From: an uncultured Spirochaetaceae bacterium
GTDB taxonomy: Bacteria; Spirochaetota; Spirochaetia; Sphaerochaetales; Sphaerochaetaceae
Assembly (NCBI GenBank): GCA_944389025.1
Contig: CALXKU010000007.1
Span: forward strand, 55,683-119,682
Direction: 5' to 3'
Length of the DNA stretch: 64,000 nucleotides
In this document: piece after piece, positions 42,483-51,765 of the stretch
Layout of the letters: every line of letters begins with the position of its first letter
Numbering within the stretch: position 1 is the first letter of the stretch
Translations under genes and position numbers: made by a program
Notes under the pieces: generated by a model
Told to the model about the DNA's origin: nothing
Database searches by the model: none
The model's input: only the letters and a program-made list of their open reading frames with translations

Positions 42483-43775
42483 ATGAAAAAAATCTTTGTT
42501 TTATTTGCTGTGCTACTTGCCTTGATGCCGGTAGCAGTATTTGCAGGTGGATCAAGTGAGAGTTCTTCTTCTGACGGTCCTGTAACTATTAAATACTATA
42601 CATGGGAAGACGCTGCCCATAAGCCACTTATCGATGCATTCAATGCGACACATGATGACATCCAGGTAGATGCTGAAATCCTGCCTTCCGCAAACTATGA
42701 GGCAAGACTCAACACACTGCTTGCTGGACGCGTTGAGATGGATGCTTTCATGGAAAAGAGGCAGACCGACATGTTCGTACAGTACAACAACGGATATATC
42801 GAGCCACTTAACGATTATATCATAGAAGGATCTCCTGCTGACGGTGCTGTAAAGGCGTATGAGTCACAGATGGTCTACAACGGTGACATCCTCGGTATCC
42901 CATGGCGCGGTGGTGCATACTATGTATACTACAACAAGAAGGTATTCGATGCTTGCGGCGTTCCTTATCCAAGTGAATACATCGAGAACGGCGAGTGGAC
43001 ATGGGACAAATTCGTAGAGGTATCAAAGGCTCTCACGAATCCTGAGCTCGGAACAGTCGGATCATGTATCTACATCTGGGCAAACGGAACAATGTTCATC
43101 GAAGCACAGAATCATAAGCCAATCATCGATGCTGATGGAAACATCGATTTCGATGACGGATTCCTCAGAATGCTCCAGATCAAGAAGGAGCTAGAGGGTG
43201 CTGGAGCAATGGTTCCACTTACAGACATGAAGGTAACAGGAACTCACTATTCTAACCTCTTCTACAATGGTAACCTCGGCATGCTCATCATCGGCGAGTG
43301 GTTCCCAGGACAGATGACGACAGGTGAGAGGGACGGACTTCTCAACGGCTTCACAGCTTCCGATTATGGTATCTGCCGTCTCCCGTGCGATCAGGCTGAG
43401 TACACGACGCTCGGTGCTTCCACGAACAACCACGTTACTTCCTACTCAAAGAACAAGGAAGCAGCTTATGAGTTCATCTCCTGGATGGCTGGCCCAGAAG
43501 CAGCAGCTATCGCAGCAGGACTCGGAGTTCTTCCAGCTGTAGCAACGGATGAGGTAAGGGAAATTCTTTCTCAGAGCATCCCAGACGATGGCTCATCTCT
43601 CAACTACTTCCTCGAGGACAAGGTCAACTTTACACCTAACTTTGGACCTTACGGCTCTGCAACTGAGTCCATGATCGACACATTCCAGGAGAGCTACCTC
43701 CTTGGTAACATCCCAGACGATCAGGTCAACGCACAGTTCCAGGCTAACCTCGAACAGATTGTTGCGACGAACTGA
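42483..43775 (+). CDS. Sugar ABC transporter substrate-binding protein
   Basis: The 430-residue exported protein has a signal peptide (MKKIFVLFAVLLALMPVAVFA), a serine-rich linker GGSSESSSSDG and a family-1 sugar-binding fold (TIKYYTWEDAAHKPLIDAFNATH). Heavy use of one set of preferred codons suggests high expression. Its position before beta-glucuronidase, DUF2264 and GH88 genes suggests a uronic-acid-containing oligosaccharide as ligand. A strong terminator-like hairpin follows. Confidence 0.9.
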   Translation: MKKIFVLFAVLLALMPVAVFAGGSSESSSSDGPVTIKYYTWEDAAHKPLIDAFNATHDDIQVDAEILPSANYEARLNTLLAGRVEMDAFMEKRQTDMFVQYNNGYIEPLNDYIIEGSPADGAVKAYESQMVYNGDILGIPWRGGAYYVYYNKKVFDACGVPYPSEYIENGEWTWDKFVEVSKALTNPELGTVGSCIYIWANGTMFIEAQNHKPIIDADGNIDFDDGFLRMLQIKKELEGAGAMVPLTDMKVTGTHYSNLFYNGNLGMLIIGEWFPGQMTTGERDGLLNGFTASDYGICRLPCDQAEYTTLGASTNNHVTSYSKNKEAAYEFISWMAGPEAAAIAAGLGVLPAVATDEVREILSQSIPDDGSSLNYFLEDKVNFTPNFGPYGSATESMIDTFQESYLLGNIPDDQVNAQFQANLEQIVATN

Positions 43776-43790
43776 CGCAACAGGTAATGC

Positions 43791-43832
43791 GACACGCCTC
43801 ACTGCCGAGAGCGTGAGGTGTGTCGTTTTTTT
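43791..43832 (+). terminator. Strong terminator/attenuator after the binding-protein gene
   Basis: A 12-bp stem (GACACGCCTCAC with GTGAGGTGTGTC) is followed by a seven-T run. Located between the binding protein and its permeases, it would lower permease expression relative to the binding protein. Confidence 0.85.
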
Positions 43833-43885
43833 ATTTGATTTTCCTTAACTTGAAAGGCAGTTGCTTGATAAAAAAAGGAGAAGAT

Positions 43886-44833
43886 ATGGCAACAATTAAA
43901 ACAGCCCAACTGGGAAAGAAGCCTATCAACTGGGTAAAATGGGTGACGATTCTTTCATTCCTGCTACCGAGTTTCGTAGGTTTCGTCGTATTTGTCCTTG
44001 CCCCTATGATCTGGTCCGTGTTCCTTTCTTTCACGAACTACAGGGGAGGCCCGAATTATAAATTTATCGGAGTCGAGAACTATGTGAACGCGTTCTCGGA
44101 TCCTAACTTCTGGTCGTATCTCTGGATAACGGCTAAATACATGGTAATCACCGTGGTCTTCCAGATTGTTTTAGGTCTGGCATTCGCAATCCTCCTGCAG
44201 CATCAGTTCAAAGGTTGTGGATTCTTCCGCGGCGTATACTATCTTCCGAACATCCTCGCATCCGTTGCTGTCGGTATCGCGTTCATGACGATGTTCCGCC
44301 CTGTAAGTGAGGCAGCCGGTGCTCCTAACGGAGGTATCATAAATGCTTTCCTCATTAGTATGGGACTAGAGCCTTCGCAGTTCCTTGCTGGCCAGGAAAC
44401 GGCACTGACGGTAATCATTATCGTTTCCATCTGGCAGAATTTCGGATATTACATGGTTCTCTTCATCGGAAGCCTTCAGAACGTCAACACCTCGCTTTAT
44501 GAGGCTGCGGACATGGATGGAGCCGGCTGGTGGAAGAAATTCACGACGGTCACGATTCCGGGAATCTCCCCGATACTTTTCTATGGTATCACGATTGCTA
44601 TCATCCGCGGTTTCCAGATGTTCGACTACGTCTACGTAATGACTGGCGGACAGTTCGGAGGCGGACCTGCGGGATCGACGAACGTTCTTGCATTCGACAT
44701 CTATAAGATGTTCACGCAGTCAAGGTATGGATATGCATCAGCAGAAGCCGTAATACTGATGGTTATTATCCTCGCTCTTACGGTAATCCAGCAGGAAGGA
44801 CAGAAGAAGTGGGTGGTGTATGACGTCGTATAG
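43886..44833 (+). CDS. Sugar ABC transporter permease (MalF type)
   Basis: The 315-residue permease has six helices and the EAA loop NTSLYEAADMDGAGWWKKFTTVTIPGISP. The ATG at 43886 follows AAAGGAG. It overlaps the following permease gene by 14 nt. Confidence 0.9.
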   Translation: MATIKTAQLGKKPINWVKWVTILSFLLPSFVGFVVFVLAPMIWSVFLSFTNYRGGPNYKFIGVENYVNAFSDPNFWSYLWITAKYMVITVVFQIVLGLAFAILLQHQFKGCGFFRGVYYLPNILASVAVGIAFMTMFRPVSEAAGAPNGGIINAFLISMGLEPSQFLAGQETALTVIIIVSIWQNFGYYMVLFIGSLQNVNTSLYEAADMDGAGWWKKFTTVTIPGISPILFYGITIAIIRGFQMFDYVYVMTGGQFGGGPAGSTNVLAFDIYKMFTQSRYGYASAEAVILMVIILALTVIQQEGQKKWVVYDVV

Positions 44834-45650
44834 AACAAAACAGCTTGTATTTAACATATTGAAATATATCCTTCTGATCATCGTTGCGATTGTGATGCTC
44901 TTTCCTCTCATCGTTGTACTGAGCTCTTCTTTCAAGATGGAGACTGAGATTTTCGCATTCCCGTTCACCATCTTCCCGAAGAATCCGATACTCTCGAACT
45001 TCGAGCAGCTTGCTGACAACTTCCCGATGTATACGTGGAACTCGGTGAAGGTCACCTTCATCACTACCATTGTTCAGCTTGTCACAGCTTCAACCGGTGC
45101 TTACGTTTTCTCGAAGATTCAGTGGAAGGGACGCAATGCGCTCTTCATGCTCTATGTCATGTCCATGATGATCCCGTCTCAGGCGGTGACCGTTCCACAG
45201 TTTATCATCGTAAGGAACCTCGGACTCTTTGACACTCATACGGCAATCGTGCTTCTGGGAGCGTTCACAGCTGTTGGTACGTTCCTTATCAGACAGTACA
45301 TGCTCTCGATTCCTGAGACGTACAACGAGGCGGCACGAATAGATGGAGCAAGGGAGTGGGTGATCTTCGGAAGAATCATCCTTCCGATGACGAAGCCGGT
45401 TCTCATAACGCAGGCGATCTTCAGCTTCCGTTATTTCTGGAACGACTTCTATACTCCTCTCCTTTACATCATCACGCCGGAGCTTAAGACGCTTCCTCTC
45501 GGAATGACTGACTTCACAACCGAGCAGTACGTCTACTACGGTCCGCAGATGGCGGCAGCCTTGATTTCAATCATCCCTGTTCTCATCATCTTCCTGATAG
45601 GACAGAAGTACTTCATCCAGGGCGTTTCCGCTGCGGGTATCAAGGGTTGA
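44820..45650 (+). CDS. Sugar ABC transporter permease (MalG type)
   Basis: The 276-residue permease has the EAA loop ETYNEAARIDGAREWVIFGRIILPMTKP and the usual C-terminal QKYFIQGVSAAGIKG. Only a weak GGTGG site precedes the ATG, consistent with translational coupling to the upstream gene. No ATPase gene is nearby. Confidence 0.9.
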   Translation: MTSYRTKQLVFNILKYILLIIVAIVMLFPLIVVLSSSFKMETEIFAFPFTIFPKNPILSNFEQLADNFPMYTWNSVKVTFITTIVQLVTASTGAYVFSKIQWKGRNALFMLYVMSMMIPSQAVTVPQFIIVRNLGLFDTHTAIVLLGAFTAVGTFLIRQYMLSIPETYNEAARIDGAREWVIFGRIILPMTKPVLITQAIFSFRYFWNDFYTPLLYIITPELKTLPLGMTDFTTEQYVYYGPQMAAALISIIPVLIIFLIGQKYFIQGVSAAGIKG

Positions 45651-45657
45651 TTTTCTT

Positions 45658-45684
45658 AGGAAGGCGCCATGCCTTCCTTATTTT
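45658..45684 (+). terminator. Hairpin with T-rich tail after the permease genes
   Basis: An 8-bp AGGAAGGC/GCCTTCCT stem with a 5-nt loop is followed by TATTTT. It could partly terminate before the GH2 gene. Confidence 0.55.
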
Positions 45685-45701
45685 ATGGAGGATAGAAAAC
45701 T

Positions 45702-47477
45702 ATGAGCACAAAGCCCGGTAACTTTAATCCTGAAATCCATGTCACGGATTACAGGAAGGAGTTTGAGGCGAAGAGGGTGGGCAGGGACTGCCTGATCTCC
45801 ATCGACGGCAGAGCGACCGAATCGCTGAATGGAAAGTGGAATTTCTACGCGGATCCAATCGAATATCTTCTCCGTGGTGCCTGGTACAAGGAATCACGTT
45901 ATGACGCGGAGGGCAGGGAGAAGCCGTGTGATTATGATTTTGAAGAGATGGATGAGATTTGCGTCCCATCCTGCTGGAATATGGCACGCCCGGACCTTTT
46001 CCTCTATGAGAACATGGGTGTTTATTTCAGGACCTTCAAATATAAGAAGCATGAGAAAGGTGAGAGGCTCTTTTTACATTTCGAGGGAGTCGCTTACAGG
46101 GCTTATGTCTTTTTAAACGGGGAATGCATCGCCATGCATGATGGTGCATCCACACCTTTCTCCGTTGAGATTACGGATAAGGTAAAGGACGTTAACCGCA
46201 TCCTGATCGGAGTTGATGCGAAGAGGGAGGATGAGAGGGTTCCTATGACGAACACCGACTGGTTCAACTATGGTGGCATCTACCGTGATGTCCTGGTTGT
46301 AAGAACACCATCGGCTTTCCTTTCAGACTGGTTCGTACGTCTTGCCCCTGGCTCTTCATACTCTGAGATAGCTCTCGATTTCTCAGTCGACGGCAAAGAC
46401 AGCGGAGAGGCTGAGTTCACTATTGATGAGCTTGGAATAAAAGAGAAGGTCTCTTTCAAAGGTGGAAAAGGCAGTGCCGTAATAAAGGCAAAGCCGGAAC
46501 TCTGGAGTCCTGAGAATCCGAAACTTTATGATGTTTCCCTATCCATCGATGGAGACAGACTCTCAGACAGGATCGGTTTCAGGGAGTTCCGCGTTGAGGG
46601 AAACAGGATACTTCTCAACGGAAAAGAGAGGTTCATGAAGGGTATCTGCGTTCATGAGGATCACATAGATCTTGGAAAGAGTACCAATGAGAGCGTCATA
46701 AGAGATACGATCAGAACCGTTAAAGAAGAGCTTAACGGCGTCTTTATCCGTCTTGCCCATTACCCGCACTCAAGACTTTTTTCAAAGATTGCCGATGAGA
46801 TGGGTGTGATGCTCTGGGAGGAGATTCCGGTATACTGGTCGATCGCATTCAATAATGAGAAGACCTACCAGGATGCTGAGAATCAGCTTGGTGAGCTCAT
46901 GAAGAGGGATAAGAACAGGGCGAGTGTCGTCATCTGGTCTGTTGGTAATGAGAACCCTGATACGGATGAGCGCTTTACATTCATGTCAAATCTCGCTTCC
47001 TATGCCAAGGGAAATGATCCTACAAGGGCTGTCGGTGCGGCATGTCTCGTTGATGAGGTCGGGGAGAAGATAGACGACCGTCTTGCTGAGAAGCTCGATA
47101 TCATAGGAATCAATGAGTACTACGGATGGTATAATCCTGATTTCTCGAAACTGGGAAGGGTCCTTAAGAATTCAAATCCTTCAAAGCCTGTGATTATAAC
47201 AGAGGTCGGCGCTGGAGCTCGTGCTGGAAATCATGGTACCAGTGACATGCTCTGGAGCGAGGAATTCCAGGAGGCTCTTTATAAAAAGCAGGTTAAGGAA
47301 ATCGGAGCCTGTCCGTTTATCAATGGCGTATCCCCATGGATACTCTATGATTTCAGGGCTCAGAGAAGATATAACCGCTATCAGCAGGGATTTAACCGCA
47401 AGGGTCTTATCGATTCTGACAGAAAGACCAAGAAGCTTGCATTCAAGGTTCTCTCAGATTTCTATAAGACAAAATAA
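45702..47477 (+). CDS. Beta-glucuronidase-type GH2 glycosidase
   Basis: The 591-residue protein has the three-domain GH2 layout: sugar-binding, immunoglobulin-like and TIM-barrel domains. The acid/base is Glu417 in SVGNENPD and the nucleophile is Glu501 in IITEVGAGA. An N-x-K motif (Asn565, Lys567 in GFNRKGLIDSDRK), which contacts the carboxylate of glucuronides in known beta-glucuronidases, supports a glucuronidase or galacturonidase rather than a galactosidase. There is no signal peptide, so it is cytoplasmic. GGAGG precedes the ATG. Released uronate can enter the uxa pathway encoded at 52-57 kb. Confidence 0.85.
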   Translation: MSTKPGNFNPEIHVTDYRKEFEAKRVGRDCLISIDGRATESLNGKWNFYADPIEYLLRGAWYKESRYDAEGREKPCDYDFEEMDEICVPSCWNMARPDLFLYENMGVYFRTFKYKKHEKGERLFLHFEGVAYRAYVFLNGECIAMHDGASTPFSVEITDKVKDVNRILIGVDAKREDERVPMTNTDWFNYGGIYRDVLVVRTPSAFLSDWFVRLAPGSSYSEIALDFSVDGKDSGEAEFTIDELGIKEKVSFKGGKGSAVIKAKPELWSPENPKLYDVSLSIDGDRLSDRIGFREFRVEGNRILLNGKERFMKGICVHEDHIDLGKSTNESVIRDTIRTVKEELNGVFIRLAHYPHSRLFSKIADEMGVMLWEEIPVYWSIAFNNEKTYQDAENQLGELMKRDKNRASVVIWSVGNENPDTDERFTFMSNLASYAKGNDPTRAVGAACLVDEVGEKIDDRLAEKLDIIGINEYYGWYNPDFSKLGRVLKNSNPSKPVIITEVGAGARAGNHGTSDMLWSEEFQEALYKKQVKEIGACPFINGVSPWILYDFRAQRRYNRYQQGFNRKGLIDSDRKTKKLAFKVLSDFYKTK

Positions 47478-47532
47478 ACAATTCAGGGCCTCGCTCTGGG
47501 GCCCGTAATTTAAGAAAAGAGATGTTGAAAAA

Positions 47533-48594
47533 ATGGACAAGAAGATGTTGGGAGCTGTTCTTCCAGGAAACAGCACTGTTGAACTTAAGGAATTTGATAT
47601 CCCTGAGCCGGGATATGGTCAGGTTCTTGTAAAGACGAAATGTACGACCATATGTGGCAGCGATATCAGGTGCATATATCATGAGCATACGGGAAAAGGT
47701 CCTGAGGGCTATCAGGGGGTAATCGCAGGACATGAGCCTTGCGGTCAGATCGTAAAAGAAGGACCTGGACTCAAGAGATTTAAAAATGGGGACAGGGTAA
47801 TCGTCTACCATATTTCCGGCTGTGGCGTTTGCCATGACTGCCGCATGGGGTACATGATCAGCTGCAAGAGCGAGAAGAGGGCCGCATATGGCTGGCAGAG
47901 GGATGGAGGAATGGCAGAGTACATCCTTTGCGATGAGAAGGATCTCGTAGCTCTTCCAGATGAGCTTTCTTATGCTGACGGTGCCCAGGTTGCATGTGGC
48001 TTCGGTACAGTGTATGAGGCGATTGAGAAGGTCGGAGTATCCGGCGATGATGCTGTTCTCGTTGTAGGACTTGGTCCTGTAGGTCTTGCCTGTCTCATGC
48101 TCTGCAAGGCTCTGGGAGCCAACAAACTCATCGGAATCGAAGGAAAGGATGAGAGAATCGAACTTGCTAAGAAACTCGGACTTGCAGACTATGTTTTCAA
48201 GCCTTCTGATAAGAATGTTGAAGAAGTTCTTTCCGTAACGGGAGGAAAGGGTGTTGAGCGTGCTTTCGACTGTTCTGCTAACGACAAGGGAAGGGCGACC
48301 GCTATCAGAGCCACACGCGAGTGGGGCAAGATTGCATTTGTCGGCGAGGGAGGAACTGTAAACTTCAATCCTTCTCCGGATATCATCCATGGACAGAAGA
48401 CAATCTACGGAAGCTGGGTAACAAGCATCTGGAAGATGGAAGATCTTGTCGAGCGCCTCGTAAGATGGGGTATCCATCCGGATGTTCTCATCACCGACCG
48501 CTTCGCTCTCAAGGATGCTGACAAGGCTTATGCCCTCATGGCCTCAGGTGCATGTGGAAAGGTCGCAGTATGCTTCGATGAGGAGTTGAAGTAA
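47533..48594 (+). CDS. Zinc-dependent alcohol dehydrogenase (MDR family)
   Basis: The 353-residue medium-chain dehydrogenase has the catalytic zinc site (Cys in TICGSDIRC, GHEPCG), the structural four-cysteine lobe (GCGVCHDCRMGYMISC) and the nucleotide motif VVGLGPVGL near residue 178. It resembles sugar-alcohol and sugar-acid dehydrogenases such as sorbitol or L-idonate dehydrogenase. Within this operon it may oxidise or reduce a uronate-derived intermediate; the substrate is not determined. Confidence 0.85.
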   Translation: MDKKMLGAVLPGNSTVELKEFDIPEPGYGQVLVKTKCTTICGSDIRCIYHEHTGKGPEGYQGVIAGHEPCGQIVKEGPGLKRFKNGDRVIVYHISGCGVCHDCRMGYMISCKSEKRAAYGWQRDGGMAEYILCDEKDLVALPDELSYADGAQVACGFGTVYEAIEKVGVSGDDAVLVVGLGPVGLACLMLCKALGANKLIGIEGKDERIELAKKLGLADYVFKPSDKNVEEVLSVTGGKGVERAFDCSANDKGRATAIRATREWGKIAFVGEGGTVNFNPSPDIIHGQKTIYGSWVTSIWKMEDLVERLVRWGIHPDVLITDRFALKDADKAYALMASGACGKVAVCFDEELK

Positions 48595-48608
48595 GAAAAG
48601 GAGAGATT

Positions 48609-50435
48609 ATGAAGTCTTTTGATCTGCCTATAACCCACAATCCTCTTAGAACCAGGGATGATGTTGCAAACGCTCTGCTTGAAATGCTAAGGCCATGTAA
48701 GGAGCAGCTTGTCCTTGAAGGTGGTGGACTTTTCGTAGGTAACAGCGATGCCCATTACAGCTCCCGCGTAGCCCTGATGGAGGGCTGGAGCAGGCTTCTC
48801 TGGGGTATCGGACCCTTGATGAAAGGTGGGTTCGAGTTTGAGGATTTTCCCGCTTTCTTCGATGGTTTCAGGCATGGCCCTGACCCTGAAAGTGACGGCT
48901 ACTGGGGACATATCCCACCTCATGACCAGAGAATGGTCGAGGAGGCTGCGATCTCCCTCTGCCTGCTGCTTAAGAAGGAAGTGTTTTTCGAACCACTTTC
49001 AGATAAGGAAAAGGAGAATCTGGCAGTATGGCTCAGAGAGATCAACCGTAAGCCGCTGAGCGATAACAACTGGCATTTCTTCCGTGTTCTTGTCAATCTC
49101 GCACTCAAGAGGCTTGGCCTTGAATTCGATGCTGAGCAGATGGAGGAGGATCTCATATTCCTTGAGAGCCTCTATGCGGACGACGGATGGTATCATGATG
49201 CCATCCCGTTCGATAACTACAATCCGTTCGCGTTCCATTTCTACTCGATGATTTACTACGTCTATAACAGGGAAGACGATCCTGAGAGATGTGCAAGGTT
49301 CAAGAAGAGGGCGGAGCTTTTTGCGAAGCAGTACGTTACATATTTCACGGATAAGGGAAACAGCGTACCATACGGGCGCTCGCTCACATACCGTTTCGCA
49401 GTCTCTTCGTTCTTCGCTGCCTGTGCTTTTGCAGACATCGAGGTGCTGCCATGGGGAGTGCTGAAAGGCATAGTGCTCAGAAACCTGAGATGGTGGTTCA
49501 GTCAGCCCATTTTTGACAGCAAGGGACTTCTTACGATAGGATATGCCTACTCATCGCTCTTGATGGCGGAGGAGTATAACGCTCCAGGCTCCCCGTACTG
49601 GTCTTTCAAGACCTTCATCATCCTTGCCTTGGGCGAGGATCATCCGTTCTGGGCTTCCGAAGAGCTTCCGATGCCCAAACTTGATAAGGTCACATACCTC
49701 AGGATGCCTGGTACTCTCATGTGCCGCACCAGTGATGACGACGTGGTGATGCTTAATGCCGGACAGTACCCTGCGTTTGAGATGAATCAGCTTGCGGAGA
49801 AATACTGCAAATTCGCATACAGCGCGGATTACGGGTTCTCAGCTTCCATAAGCAACTGGGGATTCGAGTTCACAGGGTGCGACAGCATGCTCTTCATCTC
49901 CGAAGGGGATAACTACTGGAGACCGAGGCGTGAGGTTAAGGATGTCCTAGGATGCAAGGACATGGTAAGAAGCACATGGACGCCGTTCAGCGATAAGGAT
50001 CTCGTGATAACCACATGGCTCATCCCTGCAGGGGATTATCATGTCAGGATTCATAAGATCGTAAGCAGGAAGGAGTATGTGACAAGGGAGGGAGGATTCG
50101 GTATCCTTCACTTCAAGGAGCATGAGCTCGAGCCCGCTGTCGACTTCCATGAGGAGAAGGATCTCTATGGCATAAGCGTGCCTTGGGCGTCCAGTACGAT
50201 CAAGGACATAGTCGGAGGGAGAAAGCCGTTCTGGGCAAAGCCGAGGCCGAATCTTAATCTTCTTGCATCGACAACCATGGTTCCATGCCTTGAGGGCAGG
50301 ATTGAAAAAGGTGAGCAGTGGTACGGATGCCTTGTCGGAGCTTCTAAGAGTGAGAGAAACTGGAAGAAGATGCCGAAAGTGAGCTTTAAGAATGAAATCG
50401 TGACAATAGACGGCAAGGAATACGAGCTTATTTAG
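48609..50435 (+). CDS. DUF2264 family protein, probable uronic-acid-related glycosidase
   Basis: The 608-residue protein matches DUF2264: NPLRTRDDVANALLEML at the start, GWSRLLWGIGPL, DNNWHFFRVLVNLAL and GWYHDAIPFDNYNPFAFHFYSMIY, typical of an (alpha/alpha)6 barrel, with a C-terminal beta-rich half. Some members of related families act as glucuronidases on plant arabinogalactans; I am not certain of the exact CAZy assignment. No signal peptide is seen. Its place between beta-glucuronidase, dehydrogenase and GH88 genes supports a role in uronate-glycan breakdown. Confidence 0.75.
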   Translation: MKSFDLPITHNPLRTRDDVANALLEMLRPCKEQLVLEGGGLFVGNSDAHYSSRVALMEGWSRLLWGIGPLMKGGFEFEDFPAFFDGFRHGPDPESDGYWGHIPPHDQRMVEEAAISLCLLLKKEVFFEPLSDKEKENLAVWLREINRKPLSDNNWHFFRVLVNLALKRLGLEFDAEQMEEDLIFLESLYADDGWYHDAIPFDNYNPFAFHFYSMIYYVYNREDDPERCARFKKRAELFAKQYVTYFTDKGNSVPYGRSLTYRFAVSSFFAACAFADIEVLPWGVLKGIVLRNLRWWFSQPIFDSKGLLTIGYAYSSLLMAEEYNAPGSPYWSFKTFIILALGEDHPFWASEELPMPKLDKVTYLRMPGTLMCRTSDDDVVMLNAGQYPAFEMNQLAEKYCKFAYSADYGFSASISNWGFEFTGCDSMLFISEGDNYWRPRREVKDVLGCKDMVRSTWTPFSDKDLVITTWLIPAGDYHVRIHKIVSRKEYVTREGGFGILHFKEHELEPAVDFHEEKDLYGISVPWASSTIKDIVGGRKPFWAKPRPNLNLLASTTMVPCLEGRIEKGEQWYGCLVGASKSERNWKKMPKVSFKNEIVTIDGKEYELI

Positions 50436-50443
50436 GAGAGGTT

Positions 50444-51571
50444 ATGGATTACAAGAAATACGCAGATGAGACACTTGAGAAAGTAAAAGTGAAGATGAAG
50501 GAAGTTGCAAAACGCAACGCGCACCGTGTCCCTTACATCACGACGGACGGAAAGTATGACGACCGCGATGGGGATCAGATCAGCTGGTGGACCAATGGTT
50601 TCTGGGGCGGCTTGATGTGGGAGATGGAGAAGCTTACAGGGGATAAGTTCTATGCGGATCTTGCAAGCGAGCTTGAAGAGAAGCAGGATGCTAATCTGAT
50701 GGACTATGACGGTCTTGACCATGACAACGGGTTCAAGTGGCTTCTGACATCTGTTTATCACTACAAGAAGGACGGAAACAAGGCCTCAAGGAACAGAGGA
50801 CTTCTTGCCGCTACCAATCTCGCAGGAAGATACAATGTCGCAGGGCATTTCATCAGGGCATGGAATGATCATGTGAGAAAGGATGACGACGACAGGGGCT
50901 GGGCAATCATCGACTGCATGATGAACCTTCCTCTCCTTTACTGGGCTTATGAGGAGATCAAGGACCCGAGATTCCTTCATATAGCACGAAGCCATGCGGA
51001 TAGAACGATTGAATGCTTCATCCGTGATGATGGCTCGGTATGCCATATCGTAAAGTTCGATCCGTTCACAGGTGAGCGTGTCGAGTCATATGGCGGACAG
51101 GGATATGGTCATGGCTCATCCTGGACACGTGGGCAGTCCTGGGCTGTATATGGATTCACTCTCAGCTACATGCACACAGGGGATGTGAAGTATCTCAACA
51201 CGGCAAAGAAGGTTGCAAACTACTTCATTGCCAACACACCGGAGAGTGGGCTGATTCCTTGTGATTTCAGGCAGCCGGAGAGTCCGAACTATGAGGATAC
51301 GACAGCAGCGGCTATCGCAGCCTGCGGCATGATCGAGATTGCAAAACACTCTGAGGGCAGGGATAGGGATGTCTATCTGAATGCCGCTCTCAAGATGCTG
51401 AAAGCAATTGACGAGAAGAGTGCGGACTGGGATCCAAAGACCGATAATATTACGACAAAGGGAACCGTCGCCTACCATGATGGCGAAAAGGAGACGGGAA
51501 TCCTTTACGGAGACTATTTCTACATCGAGGCTCTCATGAAGCTCAGTGGAATAGATTTCTTCCAGTGGTAA
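50444..51571 (+). CDS. Unsaturated glucuronyl hydrolase (GH88)
   Basis: The 375-residue protein has the GH88 signatures: WWTNGFWGG (about 48-56), the first key Asp in LDHDNGF (about 91-97) and the second in AIIDCMMNLPLLYWA (Asp157), plus SWTRGQSWAVYGF. The enzyme hydrates the double bond of 4,5-unsaturated uronates left by polysaccharide lyases, releasing 5-keto-4-deoxyuronate. It is the last gene of the operon, with AGGAGAGG before the ATG and a hairpin after the stop. Confidence 0.93.
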   Translation: MDYKKYADETLEKVKVKMKEVAKRNAHRVPYITTDGKYDDRDGDQISWWTNGFWGGLMWEMEKLTGDKFYADLASELEEKQDANLMDYDGLDHDNGFKWLLTSVYHYKKDGNKASRNRGLLAATNLAGRYNVAGHFIRAWNDHVRKDDDDRGWAIIDCMMNLPLLYWAYEEIKDPRFLHIARSHADRTIECFIRDDGSVCHIVKFDPFTGERVESYGGQGYGHGSSWTRGQSWAVYGFTLSYMHTGDVKYLNTAKKVANYFIANTPESGLIPCDFRQPESPNYEDTTAAAIAACGMIEIAKHSEGRDRDVYLNAALKMLKAIDEKSADWDPKTDNITTKGTVAYHDGEKETGILYGDYFYIEALMKLSGIDFFQW

Positions 51572-51588
51572 TTCGAACTACGAGATCT

Positions 51589-51618
51589 TTCCCCTGCAGA
51601 AATGCAGGGGAATCTTTT
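51589..51618 (+). terminator. Terminator after the GH88 gene
   Basis: A 10-bp stem TTCCCCTGCA/TGCAGGGGAA with a 4-nt loop, followed by TCTTTT. Confidence 0.65.
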
Positions 51619-51730
51619 GCCTCTTTTCTTGATAAGTTGATGCTGGAAAATCGAATCAACTTTTTAATTACTTATATTATAAGGAAAAGTTTATTTGATT
51701 GTTATTTGATTGTTTCTTGACTATTATTTG

Positions 51731-51759
51731 AAAATAAGGAGGAGCGCTTTGCTCCTCCT
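51731..51759 (-). terminator. Terminator of the uxaBAC-kdgR operon
   Basis: A 9-bp stem AGGAGGAGC/GCTCCTCCT with a 5-nt loop is followed on the minus strand by TTATTTT. Confidence 0.7.
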
Positions 51760-51765
51760 CGTTTA

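Noticed and set aside
47443..48477. 344-codon minus-strand open frame
   Set aside because: It lies antisense to the zinc dehydrogenase and the end of the GH2 gene, both with clear family motifs; no promoter or start signal is seen.
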